DNA of 53,438 nt from an uncultured Arenicella sp. (lineage in GTDB: Bacteria; Pseudomonadota; Gammaproteobacteria; Arenicellales; Arenicellaceae): NCBI GenBank assembly GCA_937973905.1, contig CALJJR010000047.1, forward strand, positions 1-53,438. Reading direction: 5' to 3'. The translations under genes and the position numbers were made by a program. The number at the start of each line of letters is the position of its first letter. The first letter of the stretch is position 1. Positions 17,651 to 28,114 of the stretch are shown here, in pieces. The notes beneath the pieces are model-generated. The model searched no databases, was not told the origin of the DNA, and worked only from the letters and a program-made list of their open reading frames with translations.

Positions 17651-20600
17651 ATGATCGAGTGGTTTGCGCGCAACCCAGTCGCCGCCAATTTATTGATGGT
17701 GACAATCGTCGTGGCTGGGCTGTTATCGGCCGCGCGCGCGATTCCCTTAGAAGTATTCCCCAGCTTTGAAATTCAGGCCGTCAATATAACCACGGTTTAC
17801 CGTGGGTCCACGCCCGCCTCTGTCGAAGATGCGGTTACTCGACGAATTGAAGAATCGATATATAACCTTGAAGGCGTGGAAGACATCTCGTCGGTATCGT
17901 CTGAAGGTGTGTCCTCGGTCACTGCTGAGATTGGCGCCAGCTATGATAAGCGCGAACTTCTCAACGACATCAAGCTACGTGTTGATTCACTCAATACGCT
18001 GCCGAGCGATGCAGAACGGCCGGTCGTCTCATTGCGTTCCGATAACCCCGAAGTAATCATGGTGGCGGTTGCTGGCGATATAGCTGCCAAAGCCCTGCGC
18101 CAAAACGCTGACCAAGTGCGTAACGACTTGCTCGCTAGCTCAAACATCACACTGGTGGAGTTACTGGGAGTGACCGACTACGAAGTCAGCATTGAGATCA
18201 AGCCCGAGGTCCTAGACAGCTACAACCTGACCTTGGAACAAGTTTCGCTGGCAATCCGGCAAGGGGCGGTGGATGTTTCCGCTGGCAATATTAAAACCGA
18301 AGACGGCGATGTTTTGGTACGCGCCGACGGTCAAGCGTATACACGCGACGAGTTCGCGCGCATTCCTGTCATCACCGCGCTGGGCGCTGACCCTGTGCTG
18401 CTCGGCGATATCGCTACCATCGTCGATGGCTTTGAAGAGCAACCGTTGATCACGCGCTTCAACGGTAAACCGGCGATTATGATTGAGGTGCGTCGTACCG
18501 GAGATCAGTCCGCCATTGGCATTTCTGATTTCGTCAAAGACTACATCAGCGATCGTAATGCTCGAAGTGTCGATGGGGTGACGTTGGCCTATTGGGATGA
18601 CAACGCCAAGATTCTGCGACAACGATTATCAACTTTGGTGAATAGTGGGGTACAAGGCGGCATTTTAGTCGTGCTGCTACTGTCGTTGTTCTTACGCCCC
18701 GCGATTGCCTTTTGGGTCTTTTTGGGCGTTCCGGTTTCATTTATGGGCGCGTTCATTTTTATGCCTTTGGTGGGCGGCACGTTCAATATCATGTCCTTGT
18801 TTGCCTTCATCACCGTCTTGGGAATCGTGGTGGACGACGCAATCGTGACCGGGGAAAACATATACAGCAGGATGCGTGAAGGTATGGAGCCCTTAGAAGC
18901 GTCAATTTTGGGCACCAAACAAATCGCCATTCCGGTGACGTTTGGAATTCTCACCACCATGGTCGCATTCTTGCCAATGGCGAATTTTGGCGCCAATCGA
19001 ATTGGTTACATAGCCGCGCAAATTCCCATGGTAGTAATCCCAGTGCTGCTGTTCTCGTTGATTGAATCAAAACTGGTCTTACCTTCGCATCTCAGCCACA
19101 TAAAGCCGCGACCCGCGAACGCCAAGCACGGGTGGCTAACTCGCACGCAAATGGGTATTTCGCGTAGTTTTGAAGAGGCGATTGTTAAGTATTACCGGCC
19201 TTTCTTAAAAAACTGTTTGGCGAATAAAGCCATTGTGATTGTCACCTTATTCGCTGTTTCGATCGTTATTACATCAATTGCGGCAACTGGCCATATTCGC
19301 TTCACGTTCTTTCCGCGCGTGGAGTCTGAGGAGATTTTCTTCTCACTGGCGATGCCTGACACCACTGGTTTTGAGACGACTGATAAGCACATTAATCATA
19401 TGGCGTCGAAGCTCGAGGAGCTGCAAGACAAGTATCGAGACCCAGATACTGGCCAGTCGATTATCAAACACATTTTCACTACGACCGGCAGCAGTCAGGG
19501 CACGATTAAATCAAGCGTGGGTTCGGTCAACGTAGAGTTATTTGGCCCTGAAGAGCGCCACATCGATATTAAGGCATCGGAACTAGCGAACGAGGCTCGT
19601 GCCCTGATCGGCACTATTCCGGGCGCGGAAAAACTCAGCGTCATTGCTGAATTAGGTCGCGGTGGCGAACCCATCAATATCGAACTCTCTGGCTTACCCG
19701 TTGCTACCATGAGTAAAGTCGGCGAAGTCGTTCGTGCGCAACTCAACAGTTACGCCGACGTGTTTGATGTGCAAGACACGTTCTCCGGTGGCAAAGAAGA
19801 ACTCAATATAAGACTCACAGCTAAGGCTCATGCCCTAGGGTTGGACTTGGCTGCACTTGCTAACCAGATCCGAGCGGCTGTTTTCGGATTTGAAGCCCAA
19901 CGTATTCAACGTGGGCGAGATGAAGTGCGGGTCATGGTTCGGCTGCCAAAGGAGCACCGTTCATCGCTTAATGATCTACAACGCTTGCCGATCCAAGTTA
20001 ACGCCATGTCAGACCCTGTTGAGCTGGGTGATCTCGCTGTCATTGAACCAGTGCGTAGCCCAACGCGGCTTGTGCGCCTAAATCGCAGCGCCATTGTTAA
20101 CATCACCGCAGACGTCGATAAAAAGAAAGCCGACGTGCCTGCAATCATGCGCGGCCTGGAGATGACCCTCCAAGAAGAGCGCGAGAAAAATCCCGGGCTT
20201 ACCTATGCGTTCAAAGGCGAGGCAGAAGAGCAAGCTGAGAACAATGCAGGCTTACGCTCCGGTTCAATTTTAGTTCTGCTGGCGATCTACACCTTGTTGG
20301 CCATCCCCTTTAAGTCTTATGCGCAGCCGCTAATCATCATGTCGGTGATTCCGTTTAGTATGGTTGGTGCAATTTTTGGGCACTTTTTGGTTGGCTACAA
20401 CATGTCTATCCTTAGCTTGGTTGGCATGATGGCATTACTGGGTGTGGTGGTAAATGACAGCTTGGTGTTAGTTGATTACGTAAATCAAAAACGCGCCCAA
20501 GGTATGGCGGTGCTCGATGCTGTTCTAGAAAGCGGTACGCGGCGGTTCCGGCCGGTAATATTAACGTCGATTACGACCTTTGCTGGCCTCACTCCACTGC

Positions 20601-20839
20601 TGTTGGATTCCAGCACCCAGTCTGAGTTTCTTAAGCCAATGGCGATCTCACTTGGCTTTGGAATTTTACTGGCGACGGCGATTACGCTCGTCATCGTGCC
20701 CGTCAATTATGTATTAGGCCACCAACTCAAACATGGCAGTATCCGCTTGGCTCGCAAAGCTTGGTCGAACTGGCTCGAGTTTTGGAATCGCGAAGACCCA
20801 ATCCCGGCAAAACACAGTAAAGATGGGCAATCACTATGA
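17651..20839 (+). CDS. RND efflux pump inner membrane subunit, copy 1
   Basis: 1062 residues with the full HAE1-like architecture: 12 membrane helices and two large periplasmic loops. TM4 carries the proton-relay pair D395-D396 in IVVDDAIV. The AcrB TM10 lysine region reads VVVNDSLVLVDYV, with Asn-Asp in place of Lys-Asn, as in the other two copies. The N-terminus MIEWFARNPVAANLL is nearly repeated in copies 2 and 3. Drives export of small molecules from the periplasm with proton antiport. The stop overlaps the next start by four bases (ATGA). Substrate not predictable. Confidence 0.93.
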   Translation: MIEWFARNPVAANLLMVTIVVAGLLSAARAIPLEVFPSFEIQAVNITTVYRGSTPASVEDAVTRRIEESIYNLEGVEDISSVSSEGVSSVTAEIGASYDKRELLNDIKLRVDSLNTLPSDAERPVVSLRSDNPEVIMVAVAGDIAAKALRQNADQVRNDLLASSNITLVELLGVTDYEVSIEIKPEVLDSYNLTLEQVSLAIRQGAVDVSAGNIKTEDGDVLVRADGQAYTRDEFARIPVITALGADPVLLGDIATIVDGFEEQPLITRFNGKPAIMIEVRRTGDQSAIGISDFVKDYISDRNARSVDGVTLAYWDDNAKILRQRLSTLVNSGVQGGILVVLLLSLFLRPAIAFWVFLGVPVSFMGAFIFMPLVGGTFNIMSLFAFITVLGIVVDDAIVTGENIYSRMREGMEPLEASILGTKQIAIPVTFGILTTMVAFLPMANFGANRIGYIAAQIPMVVIPVLLFSLIESKLVLPSHLSHIKPRPANAKHGWLTRTQMGISRSFEEAIVKYYRPFLKNCLANKAIVIVTLFAVSIVITSIAATGHIRFTFFPRVESEEIFFSLAMPDTTGFETTDKHINHMASKLEELQDKYRDPDTGQSIIKHIFTTTGSSQGTIKSSVGSVNVELFGPEERHIDIKASELANEARALIGTIPGAEKLSVIAELGRGGEPINIELSGLPVATMSKVGEVVRAQLNSYADVFDVQDTFSGGKEELNIRLTAKAHALGLDLAALANQIRAAVFGFEAQRIQRGRDEVRVMVRLPKEHRSSLNDLQRLPIQVNAMSDPVELGDLAVIEPVRSPTRLVRLNRSAIVNITADVDKKKADVPAIMRGLEMTLQEEREKNPGLTYAFKGEAEEQAENNAGLRSGSILVLLAIYTLLAIPFKSYAQPLIIMSVIPFSMVGAIFGHFLVGYNMSILSLVGMMALLGVVVNDSLVLVDYVNQKRAQGMAVLDAVLESGTRRFRPVILTSITTFAGLTPLLLDSSTQSEFLKPMAISLGFGILLATAITLVIVPVNYVLGHQLKHGSIRLARKAWSNWLEFWNREDPIPAKHSKDGQSL

Positions 20840-23800
20840 TTGAATGGTTTGCACGAAATCCGGTAGCCGCCAACCTATTGATGTTCGCGATTGTTATCGC
20901 AGGGTTAACCTCCGCTATCCGCGCTGTACCGGTTGAGACCTTTCCCAGTACTGAGCGTAATCGAGTCATTATCAACACCCAATTTCGCGGCGCGACCCCC
21001 AAAACCGTAGAGGACGGGATTACGCTTCGAATTGAAGAAGCGATCGCCGACATTGAAGGCGTGGACGAAATCATCAGCCGCTCCAACGAGGGCAGCTCAA
21101 ATGTCACGGTCGAGATCGAAGACGGTTACGAAACGCGTGATGTTCTCGATGACATCAAAGTTCGCGTCGATGCGCTAAACACTCTGCCTTTAGATGCGGA
21201 AAAACCCAATATTTCGATCAGCATTCGCAACCCCGTGGTTATTTTCGCTGCGATCAGCGGCAACGTGGGAAATAAAACCCTGCGCGAGACAGCAAATCGT
21301 TTTCGTGAGGGCCTCCTGACTATCGACGAAATTTCCAACGTTGAAATTCAAGGCATCGCCAATTACGAAATGAACGTTCAGGTGAGCCCGCAGGCGCTGG
21401 ACAATTACAATTTGACGTTAGCAGAAATTGGCCGCGCAATTCGTTTCGGTGCGGCGGACGTCTCAGCGGGCAATGTGCAAACTCGCGATGGTGATATCTT
21501 AATTCGCAGCGATGGCCAAGCGTACACCGCTGAAGAGTTCGCGCGCATACCCATCATTCCCAATACCGAGGGTACGCCAATCACGCTAGGGCAAATTGCC
21601 GAAATCGATGATGGCTTTGAGGAAAGCTCACTGCGCACTACGTTCAACGGCGAGCCAGCAGTGATGATTGAAGTGCGGCGCGTTGGTCAACAAAGCGCGA
21701 TTCAAGTAGCCGCCGAAACACAAGCCTACATAACTAAGTTTCGCTCCTCTCTACCAGACGGCGTTAAAATTGGCGCCTGGGATGACGATTCTGAGTATTT
21801 AAAATCTCGTATTGGCGCAGTGATTAACAGCGCCATCTACGGCGGCATTCTGGTCATAATTTTATTGTCCTTGTTTCTGCGTCCAGCGGTCGCGTTTTGG
21901 GTCTTTTTAGGCATTCCGGTGAGTTTTATGGGGGCGTTTATGTTTATGCCCTACCTAGGCTCAACCTTTAATGTGGTGACGCTATTCTCCTTTATTTTGG
22001 TGCTGGGGATTGTGGTTGACGACGCCATCGTGACCGGCGAAAACATATATCGCAAAATCCGCAATGGTCACGACCCCATGGAAGCATCCATTTTGGGAAC
22101 CAAGGAAATTGCGGTGCCAGTGACATTTGGAATACTCACTACCGCAGTGGCATTTTTGCCCTTGGTCTTCTTGGGTAACAGCTGGTTAGCCTTTGTTGGT
22201 GGTCAGCTGCCTTTGATCGTGATTCCCGTACTATTGATGTCGCTGATTGAATCAAAACTGGTTCTACCAGCTCACCTGTCGCATATCCAATTGCGTACGG
22301 AAGACAAAGAGAAATCCTTTTTCACCCGAGTTCAACAGGGAATCTCACATGGGCTTGAACGCTTTGTAGAAAATTATTACCAACCTTTCTTGGCGCGCTG
22401 CCTGCGCAATAAAAGCATCACTTTATCATTGATAATTTCGCTAGCCGTTATTGTAGTAGCCTGGGCCTTGCTTGGTTATGTCAAGTATAGTCAGCGACCT
22501 TCAATCGAAGGCAGCACGGTTCGCATCTCTCTGACCATGCCGGAATCAACCGGTTTTGAAACCATCGACGGACATATTCAACGCATTTCCGGCGTTCTCG
22601 AAACTTTGCGCGACAAGTATACGGACCCTGAAACTGGCGAGAGCGTGGTGATGAACATTCTCGCTACCAGCGGCAGCTCTGGACGATCAATTGCGCCAAA
22701 TATTGGCCAAGTAAGGGCCGAGCTGCAGCTCGAAGAGAAAAGAGTTTTAGACGTCGGCTCGCGTCAAATTGCCCGCGAAGCACGGCAAATGATTGGCGAT
22801 ATCCCGGGAGCCAAGCAGCTTGGTGTTCGCTCGGCGGTATTTCGTGATAACGCACCGATCAATATTGAGTTAAGCGGTAGCGATCGAGAACGCATGAGTC
22901 AAGTGGTGTTGAAGCTGCGTGAGAAAATGCGTGAATATCCTGCCTTGTTCGACATTCAGGATAACTTTAGTGGTGGCAAGGAAGAGCTTAAAATTTACTT
23001 AAAGCCAAAAGCCTATTCGCTGGGTTTGACCTTAAACGGTGTTGCCGAGCAAGTCCGACATGCCATTTTTGGATTTCAGGCGCAGCGCATACAACGAGAC
23101 CGCGACGAAGTTCGCGTTATGGTGCGCTTTCCAAAAGAATACCGCTCCTCGCTCAAAGACCTGAGTCAGCTTCCCATTCAAGTCACCGGTTCTACCGAAG
23201 AGGTATTGCTCAGCGAAATAGCAACGGTTGTGCCATTTGAGAGCCCTTCGTCGCTGTACCGACAAGATCGTCGTTCTATCCTCAACGTCACCGCAGATGT
23301 CGATAATGACGTGGCCAATGTGCCGTTGATTTTGGCCGAGCTCGGGGACTATTTGACCACGCTCAAAGAATCCTACCCAGACGTAAATTTTCGTTTTGAT
23401 GGCGAAGCCGAAGAGGCCGCAGAAACTAATCGCAACCTGTTTTTTGGGGTGCTGGTGGTGCTGGCCGCTATTTACGCTTTGCTGGCTATTCCGTTCAAAT
23501 CCTATGGTCAGCCTTTGATCGTCATGTCGATTATTCCGTTTAGCTTAGTTGGCGCACTATTAGGTCACCTACTTACCGGTCAATCGCTGTCTGGGATGAG
23601 CTTATTTGGAGCGCTGGCCCTGATCGGCGTGGTGGTTAATGACAGTTTGGTGTTGGTAGACTACATCAACAAACAACGACAGCGTGGAATGGAAGTCATG
23701 CAGGCCGTGCTATCCGCCGGCGCCGTCAGGTTTCGCCCCGTGTTACTCACTTCGATCACCACTTTTGCCGGTGTAACACCCCTCTTACTCGATAGTAGCC

Positions 23801-24015
23801 AACAAGCAAAGTGGTTGAAGCCAATGGCAACCTCTCTCGGCTTTGGGATTATTTTTGCGACCATTATCACGCTCATAATTGTGCCAATAAACTACATCTT
23901 GGCGCGTAATTTTAAGTACTGGGCAATTCGACAATGGCAGCGATGGCTGGAGTATTGGAATCGCGAAGATCAAGTGACTGGTGTAAATCCGCAGCCGGGA
24001 GGCGCAAATGATTGA
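20836..24015 (+). CDS. RND efflux pump inner membrane subunit, copy 2
   Basis: 1059 residues, paralogous to the flanking copies throughout, with TM4 IVVDDAIVTGENIY and TM10 VVVNDSLVLVDYI intact. The periplasmic porter loops differ most from copy 1 and copy 3, as expected if the copies differ in substrate range. It begins inside the stop of copy 1 and ends 8 bases inside copy 3, so the pumps are translationally coupled. In E. coli MdtB and MdtC two tandem RND genes assemble as a mixed trimer; a similar arrangement is possible here. Confidence 0.93.
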   Translation: MIEWFARNPVAANLLMFAIVIAGLTSAIRAVPVETFPSTERNRVIINTQFRGATPKTVEDGITLRIEEAIADIEGVDEIISRSNEGSSNVTVEIEDGYETRDVLDDIKVRVDALNTLPLDAEKPNISISIRNPVVIFAAISGNVGNKTLRETANRFREGLLTIDEISNVEIQGIANYEMNVQVSPQALDNYNLTLAEIGRAIRFGAADVSAGNVQTRDGDILIRSDGQAYTAEEFARIPIIPNTEGTPITLGQIAEIDDGFEESSLRTTFNGEPAVMIEVRRVGQQSAIQVAAETQAYITKFRSSLPDGVKIGAWDDDSEYLKSRIGAVINSAIYGGILVIILLSLFLRPAVAFWVFLGIPVSFMGAFMFMPYLGSTFNVVTLFSFILVLGIVVDDAIVTGENIYRKIRNGHDPMEASILGTKEIAVPVTFGILTTAVAFLPLVFLGNSWLAFVGGQLPLIVIPVLLMSLIESKLVLPAHLSHIQLRTEDKEKSFFTRVQQGISHGLERFVENYYQPFLARCLRNKSITLSLIISLAVIVVAWALLGYVKYSQRPSIEGSTVRISLTMPESTGFETIDGHIQRISGVLETLRDKYTDPETGESVVMNILATSGSSGRSIAPNIGQVRAELQLEEKRVLDVGSRQIAREARQMIGDIPGAKQLGVRSAVFRDNAPINIELSGSDRERMSQVVLKLREKMREYPALFDIQDNFSGGKEELKIYLKPKAYSLGLTLNGVAEQVRHAIFGFQAQRIQRDRDEVRVMVRFPKEYRSSLKDLSQLPIQVTGSTEEVLLSEIATVVPFESPSSLYRQDRRSILNVTADVDNDVANVPLILAELGDYLTTLKESYPDVNFRFDGEAEEAAETNRNLFFGVLVVLAAIYALLAIPFKSYGQPLIVMSIIPFSLVGALLGHLLTGQSLSGMSLFGALALIGVVVNDSLVLVDYINKQRQRGMEVMQAVLSAGAVRFRPVLLTSITTFAGVTPLLLDSSQQAKWLKPMATSLGFGIIFATIITLIIVPINYILARNFKYWAIRQWQRWLEYWNREDQVTGVNPQPGGAND

Positions 24016-27000
24016 ATGGTTTGCTCGAAATCACGTTGCCGCCAACTTGTTGATGGTAACGATTCTGGTGATGGGCCTGTTGGCGCTGCGCAATGATATT
24101 GCACTGGAAGTCATGCCCGACTTTAGCTTGCGCACAGCCACCATTACCACTGTGTTGCCAGGCGGCAACCCAACTTCTGTGGCGGAAACAGTGACCACCC
24201 GCGTAGAGGAATCTATTGCGGATTTAGTCGGTCTTAAGAAGGTGACCTCACGGTCTGGTGAGGGCGTGTCGACCGTGATCGCGCAAATCGAATCTGGGTA
24301 TGATGAAAATGAAGTATTGAGTGATATTAAAGTACGCGTAGATGCACTCAATAACTTACCGGCCGATGCAGAACGACCGATCATTCGCTTGGCTGACTTC
24401 TTAATTCAAGTGATCGGCGTCGTGGTTTACGGCGAAGTGCCCTTTGACGTGTTGTATCAATCCACATCAGACTTACGTGAAGCCATGCTGCGCGTGGATG
24501 GGATCACGCAGGTAGGAGAATTACAAGCGCCGCCACGTGAGATGCATATCGAAGTCGACCCGCCGACCTTACGACAATACAACCTCACACTCGAAGACGT
24601 CGGCCAAGCGATTCAACGTAACGCCCTAGACATCTCAGCCGGCAACTTGCGTACGCGAGATGGTGACATTCTGATTCGCGCTAATGGCCAAGCTTATCGC
24701 GCCGACGAGTTCTACGATATCCCCATCACCAATTCAGGCGATCGAGTCGTATATCTCCGCGATATCGCCAAAGTAGTTGATGGCTATGTGCTGCAAAAAG
24801 TTGAAACACGGTACAACGGCAAACCAGCTATCTCTTTTGAAGTTTACCGAGTTGGTAAAGAGAGCACGATTGATGTTGCCAATAAAGCGCTCGAATTTAT
24901 GGAGTCTTATGAGAGCAAGCTGCCCGCGGGCCTAAGCCTTGGTACTTATGGGAATACCGCGGTAGTAGTCAATGATCGCCTCTCTACCTTAGTCGACAGC
25001 GCCATTCAAGGCGGTCTTTTAGTGCTAATTCTTTTGTCACTATTTCTGCGCCCGGCGGTCGCCTTCTGGGTCGGTATTGGCATACCTGTATGTTTTTTGG
25101 GCGGTTTTGCTCTGATGCCGCTGTTTGGCATGTCTCTCAACATGCTGACTATGTTCGCCTTTATATTGGTGCTGGGCATTGTGGTGGATGATGCGATTGT
25201 CACCGGTGAAAATATTTACCGCCATCAGCGAGCCGGCATGCCGCCGGCAGAAGCCGCCCTGTTTGGAACCAAAGAGGTGGCAGTTCCGGTTACGTTTGGG
25301 GTAATCACCACGATGGTGGCCTTTTCGCCGCTGCTGCTCGTCACCGGCGAAGTCGCCGATCTAGCCAAACAAATCCCCTTGGTGGTGATCCCAGTTCTGG
25401 CGTTTTCGCTAGTCGAATCCAAGCTCATCCTCCCATCACATATGAGCACAATCTCGCCACGCGATGAAAATAAAATATCCGGCTTTGGACGTATCCAGCA
25501 AGGGTTTTCGCGCGGATTTGAAAACGCCATCATTCGTATTTACCGGCCATTTCTTGAACTCTGTATTCGTAATAAAACCATTACGATTACAACCGCAATA
25601 TGCGTGTTTATTGTCACCATCATGTCGGCTGGGCAAGGTTATTTGCGAACCTCCTTCTTTCCTGAATTTGAAGACAATGCGATTTTTATTTCCTTAAGCA
25701 TGCCCAGCACCACAGGGTATGAAACCACCAAAGGCCATGTTGAGCGCATTGTTGGTATTGCCGGGGAATTAGCCGAAGAATACGTTGATCAAGAAACGGG
25801 CGAATCCTACTTTAAATATTTCGTGTCCGTGGCCGGATTAGAGATCACGCCCCAAGGTCCAAACTTTGGTACCAATAAAGGCATGATCATTATGGAGTTC
25901 ATACAAGGCGAAAACGGCCTGCCAGAGGGGTTCTCGATTCGTGAAGTACAAGATCGATTACGTACTCGCATTGGAGATATACCGGGCGTAGAAAAACTGA
26001 GTTTAAGTTCAACCTTTGGCGATTTTGGTCGACCTCTGTCTGTGGTATTGAATGGCAATGACGAAGAACGAATCGCAGAACTCGTTGCGGAAATTCGCGA
26101 ATACCTGCGCAGCTATCCTGGCGTGTTTGATATTCAAGATAACTTCTCAAGCGGCAAAGAAGAGTTGCAGCTCGAATTAACCCCGCTGGCCAATTCATTA
26201 GGCTTGTCTCAAGCCAATATTGCTTCTCAAGTCCGCGACGCCGTTTTCGGCTACGAAGCGCAGCGCATACAGCGCGGCGTAGATGAAATCAAAGTGATGG
26301 TTCGCTATCCACTTAAAGACCGATCATCAATTAGCGATGTGCAAGATATTCAAATCGCCACCCCTCGCAGCGATGACACCATCCCGCTGACAGAACTAGC
26401 GAACTTGAGCTTTGGTAAGTCACCCACCTCGGTATACCGGGAGAAACTGCAGCGTGCCGTCACCGTCAGCGCCAACATCGACATCAACACCTATGACGTT
26501 AACGTAATCCGTGCTGATTTTAGAAAATTTTTAGATGAAACCTTCGTGCGCGAGAAAGACGTCAGTTACAACATGGACGGCCAAGCTGAATCTCAGGTTG
26601 AGACCGTCAATAGCTTTATTCTCGGCTTCTTTTTCTCGGTGCTGATTATCTACGCTCTGCTGGCCATTCCGTTTAAATCTTTTGGCCAGCCGTTTGTCGT
26701 GATGAGTATCATCCCTCTAGCAATTGTGGGAGCGATCTTCGGTCACTACATCATGAACTTGGCCTTTTCCATGTTGAGCATGATGGGTATTTTGGGGCTC
26801 ACCGGGATTGTTGTTAATGACAGCTTAGTGCTGGTGGACTACATCAACAAACAAAGGGCAAAGGGCTCAGAACTGATGGAAGCGGTGCTCACTGCAGGTG
26901 AAATTCGCTTCCGCCCGGTAATGCTCACATCCTTGACGACCTTTGTCGGTCTGCTACCGCTGATGTTGAACAAAAGTACGCAGGCACAGGCGTTAATACC

Positions 27001-27181
27001 TATGGCCGTCTCTCTGGGATTTGGTATTTTGTTTGCGACCGTCGTCACGCTAGTAATTACGCCAGTTATGTATCTGACTGGACGCAGCTTAAAGCATAAT
27101 GTTGTAGACCTGAGCCATCGCTTGAAAGGCGCCTGGCTTAGATTTTGGAACAAGCCAGATAACAAACCTGAGGTTGCGTAA
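24008..27181 (+). CDS. RND efflux pump inner membrane subunit, copy 3
   Basis: 1057 residues. It keeps the MIEWFARNHVAANLL start, the TM4 IVVDDAIVTGENIY pair and the TM10 IVVNDSLVLVDYI segment, so it looks functional. By eye it is the most divergent of the three, for example LEVMPDFSLRTATITTVLPGG in the first porter domain and a longer phenylalanine-rich TM8 region. It is the last pump gene; a pilin gene begins 27 bases after its stop. Confidence 0.93.
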   Translation: MIEWFARNHVAANLLMVTILVMGLLALRNDIALEVMPDFSLRTATITTVLPGGNPTSVAETVTTRVEESIADLVGLKKVTSRSGEGVSTVIAQIESGYDENEVLSDIKVRVDALNNLPADAERPIIRLADFLIQVIGVVVYGEVPFDVLYQSTSDLREAMLRVDGITQVGELQAPPREMHIEVDPPTLRQYNLTLEDVGQAIQRNALDISAGNLRTRDGDILIRANGQAYRADEFYDIPITNSGDRVVYLRDIAKVVDGYVLQKVETRYNGKPAISFEVYRVGKESTIDVANKALEFMESYESKLPAGLSLGTYGNTAVVVNDRLSTLVDSAIQGGLLVLILLSLFLRPAVAFWVGIGIPVCFLGGFALMPLFGMSLNMLTMFAFILVLGIVVDDAIVTGENIYRHQRAGMPPAEAALFGTKEVAVPVTFGVITTMVAFSPLLLVTGEVADLAKQIPLVVIPVLAFSLVESKLILPSHMSTISPRDENKISGFGRIQQGFSRGFENAIIRIYRPFLELCIRNKTITITTAICVFIVTIMSAGQGYLRTSFFPEFEDNAIFISLSMPSTTGYETTKGHVERIVGIAGELAEEYVDQETGESYFKYFVSVAGLEITPQGPNFGTNKGMIIMEFIQGENGLPEGFSIREVQDRLRTRIGDIPGVEKLSLSSTFGDFGRPLSVVLNGNDEERIAELVAEIREYLRSYPGVFDIQDNFSSGKEELQLELTPLANSLGLSQANIASQVRDAVFGYEAQRIQRGVDEIKVMVRYPLKDRSSISDVQDIQIATPRSDDTIPLTELANLSFGKSPTSVYREKLQRAVTVSANIDINTYDVNVIRADFRKFLDETFVREKDVSYNMDGQAESQVETVNSFILGFFFSVLIIYALLAIPFKSFGQPFVVMSIIPLAIVGAIFGHYIMNLAFSMLSMMGILGLTGIVVNDSLVLVDYINKQRAKGSELMEAVLTAGEIRFRPVMLTSLTTFVGLLPLMLNKSTQAQALIPMAVSLGFGILFATVVTLVITPVMYLTGRSLKHNVVDLSHRLKGAWLRFWNKPDNKPEVA

Positions 27182-27208
27182 TTTCTGGCTTAGTGTCACT
27201 CTGCAACC

Positions 27209-27697
27209 ATGAACTGGTTTAAACGCAGCGACGGATTTACGCTTATTGAGGTGGTGTTAGTAGTCGCCATCATCGTGATCTTGGCAACTCTGGCTTTACC
27301 ATCACGGCTGGGTCAAATCACGCAGAAGAGAATCATCGAAACGATAGAATTGGTCGAAGCGTACAAACCAATCATAGAAAACCACTATCGTATTCACGCC
27401 GGCACCTTCCCTGCAGATAACCTCGCTGCAGGGCTACCTGACGCTGAAAAGATCCGCGGGAACTACTTACGTAAAGTCGAGATAAGAGACGGGGCCATGC
27501 ACCTGTATTTGGGGCAAAAACTTTCACCAAAGCTGCACAACAAAATCATCAGTATTCAGCCCGTTTTCGTGGAGGATTCGCTGCAGAGCCCGGTATCGTG
27601 GATATGCGGATACAATAAAAAGCCCGAAGGCATGGTAGCCGCGGGAACCAACCTCACAGATTTGGAAAGTTTTTTACTCCCGGGCCGATGCCGCTAG
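27209..27697 (+). CDS. Type IV pilin-like protein
   Basis: 162 residues. A short basic leader ends at Gly9, followed by FTLIEVVLVVAIIVIL, the prepilin peptidase site with Glu at mature position 5 and the hydrophobic helix. A C-terminal Cys pair (WICGY and PGRCR) fits the disulfide loop of PilA/PilE-type pilins. No other pilus genes are nearby; it follows the RND operon on the same strand. It could be a minor or alternative pilin, or a pseudopilin. PilD and the assembly machine would have to be encoded elsewhere. Confidence 0.85.
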   Translation: MNWFKRSDGFTLIEVVLVVAIIVILATLALPSRLGQITQKRIIETIELVEAYKPIIENHYRIHAGTFPADNLAAGLPDAEKIRGNYLRKVEIRDGAMHLYLGQKLSPKLHNKIISIQPVFVEDSLQSPVSWICGYNKKPEGMVAAGTNLTDLESFLLPGRCR

Positions 27698-27712
27698 ACA
27701 ACGTCGAGAATC

Positions 27713-28087
27713 ATGAATATTCGCTACTCAATCATATCTCCCATTATGTTCTTGAATGCATCGATCGTCACCGCCGAACCGACATTACCTGATCCACTCG
27801 CCGCCGGATGGAATGGCGTAAGCGTCTGCGAAAAACTACACGAAGACGCAAAACAACGAATTCTGAGATGCACTTTCCCGCCAGGCGTGGGGCATGAAAA
27901 ACACTATCACGTCGCGCACTTTGGTTATGCGCTATCAGGCGGTGAGATGCGTCTGACTGATGAATCGGGCTCGCGCGAGGCAAGCTTAAAAACCGGCAGC
28001 AGCTATACCAGCGATGGCACTGACTGGCATGAGGTGGTCAACATCGGCGAGTCGACAGTGCAATATTTAATCGTCGAACCTAAATAA
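27713..28087 (+). CDS. Periplasmic cupin-domain protein
   Basis: 124 residues. An N-terminal signal (about 1-21, ending TAEP) is followed by a single small cupin barrel with the metal-binding HEKHYHVAH and a later His in DWHEVVN. The two-motif pattern matches cupin metal sites. It may bind metal or a small ligand in the periplasm; no reaction can be assigned. It begins 15 bases after the pilin stop, so it is probably in the same transcript. Confidence 0.75.
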   Translation: MNIRYSIISPIMFLNASIVTAEPTLPDPLAAGWNGVSVCEKLHEDAKQRILRCTFPPGVGHEKHYHVAHFGYALSGGEMRLTDESGSREASLKTGSSYTSDGTDWHEVVNIGESTVQYLIVEPK

Positions 28088-28093
28088 GTTGCG

Positions 28094-28114
28094 GTGAGCG
28101 CCAACGATGCTCAC
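28094..28114 (+). terminator. Hairpin after the cupin gene
   Basis: GTGAGC (28094-28099) pairs with GCTCAC (28109-28114) across a 9-base loop, between the convergent cupin and YdgA genes. No strong T-run follows, so termination is only suggested by position. Confidence 0.35.
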
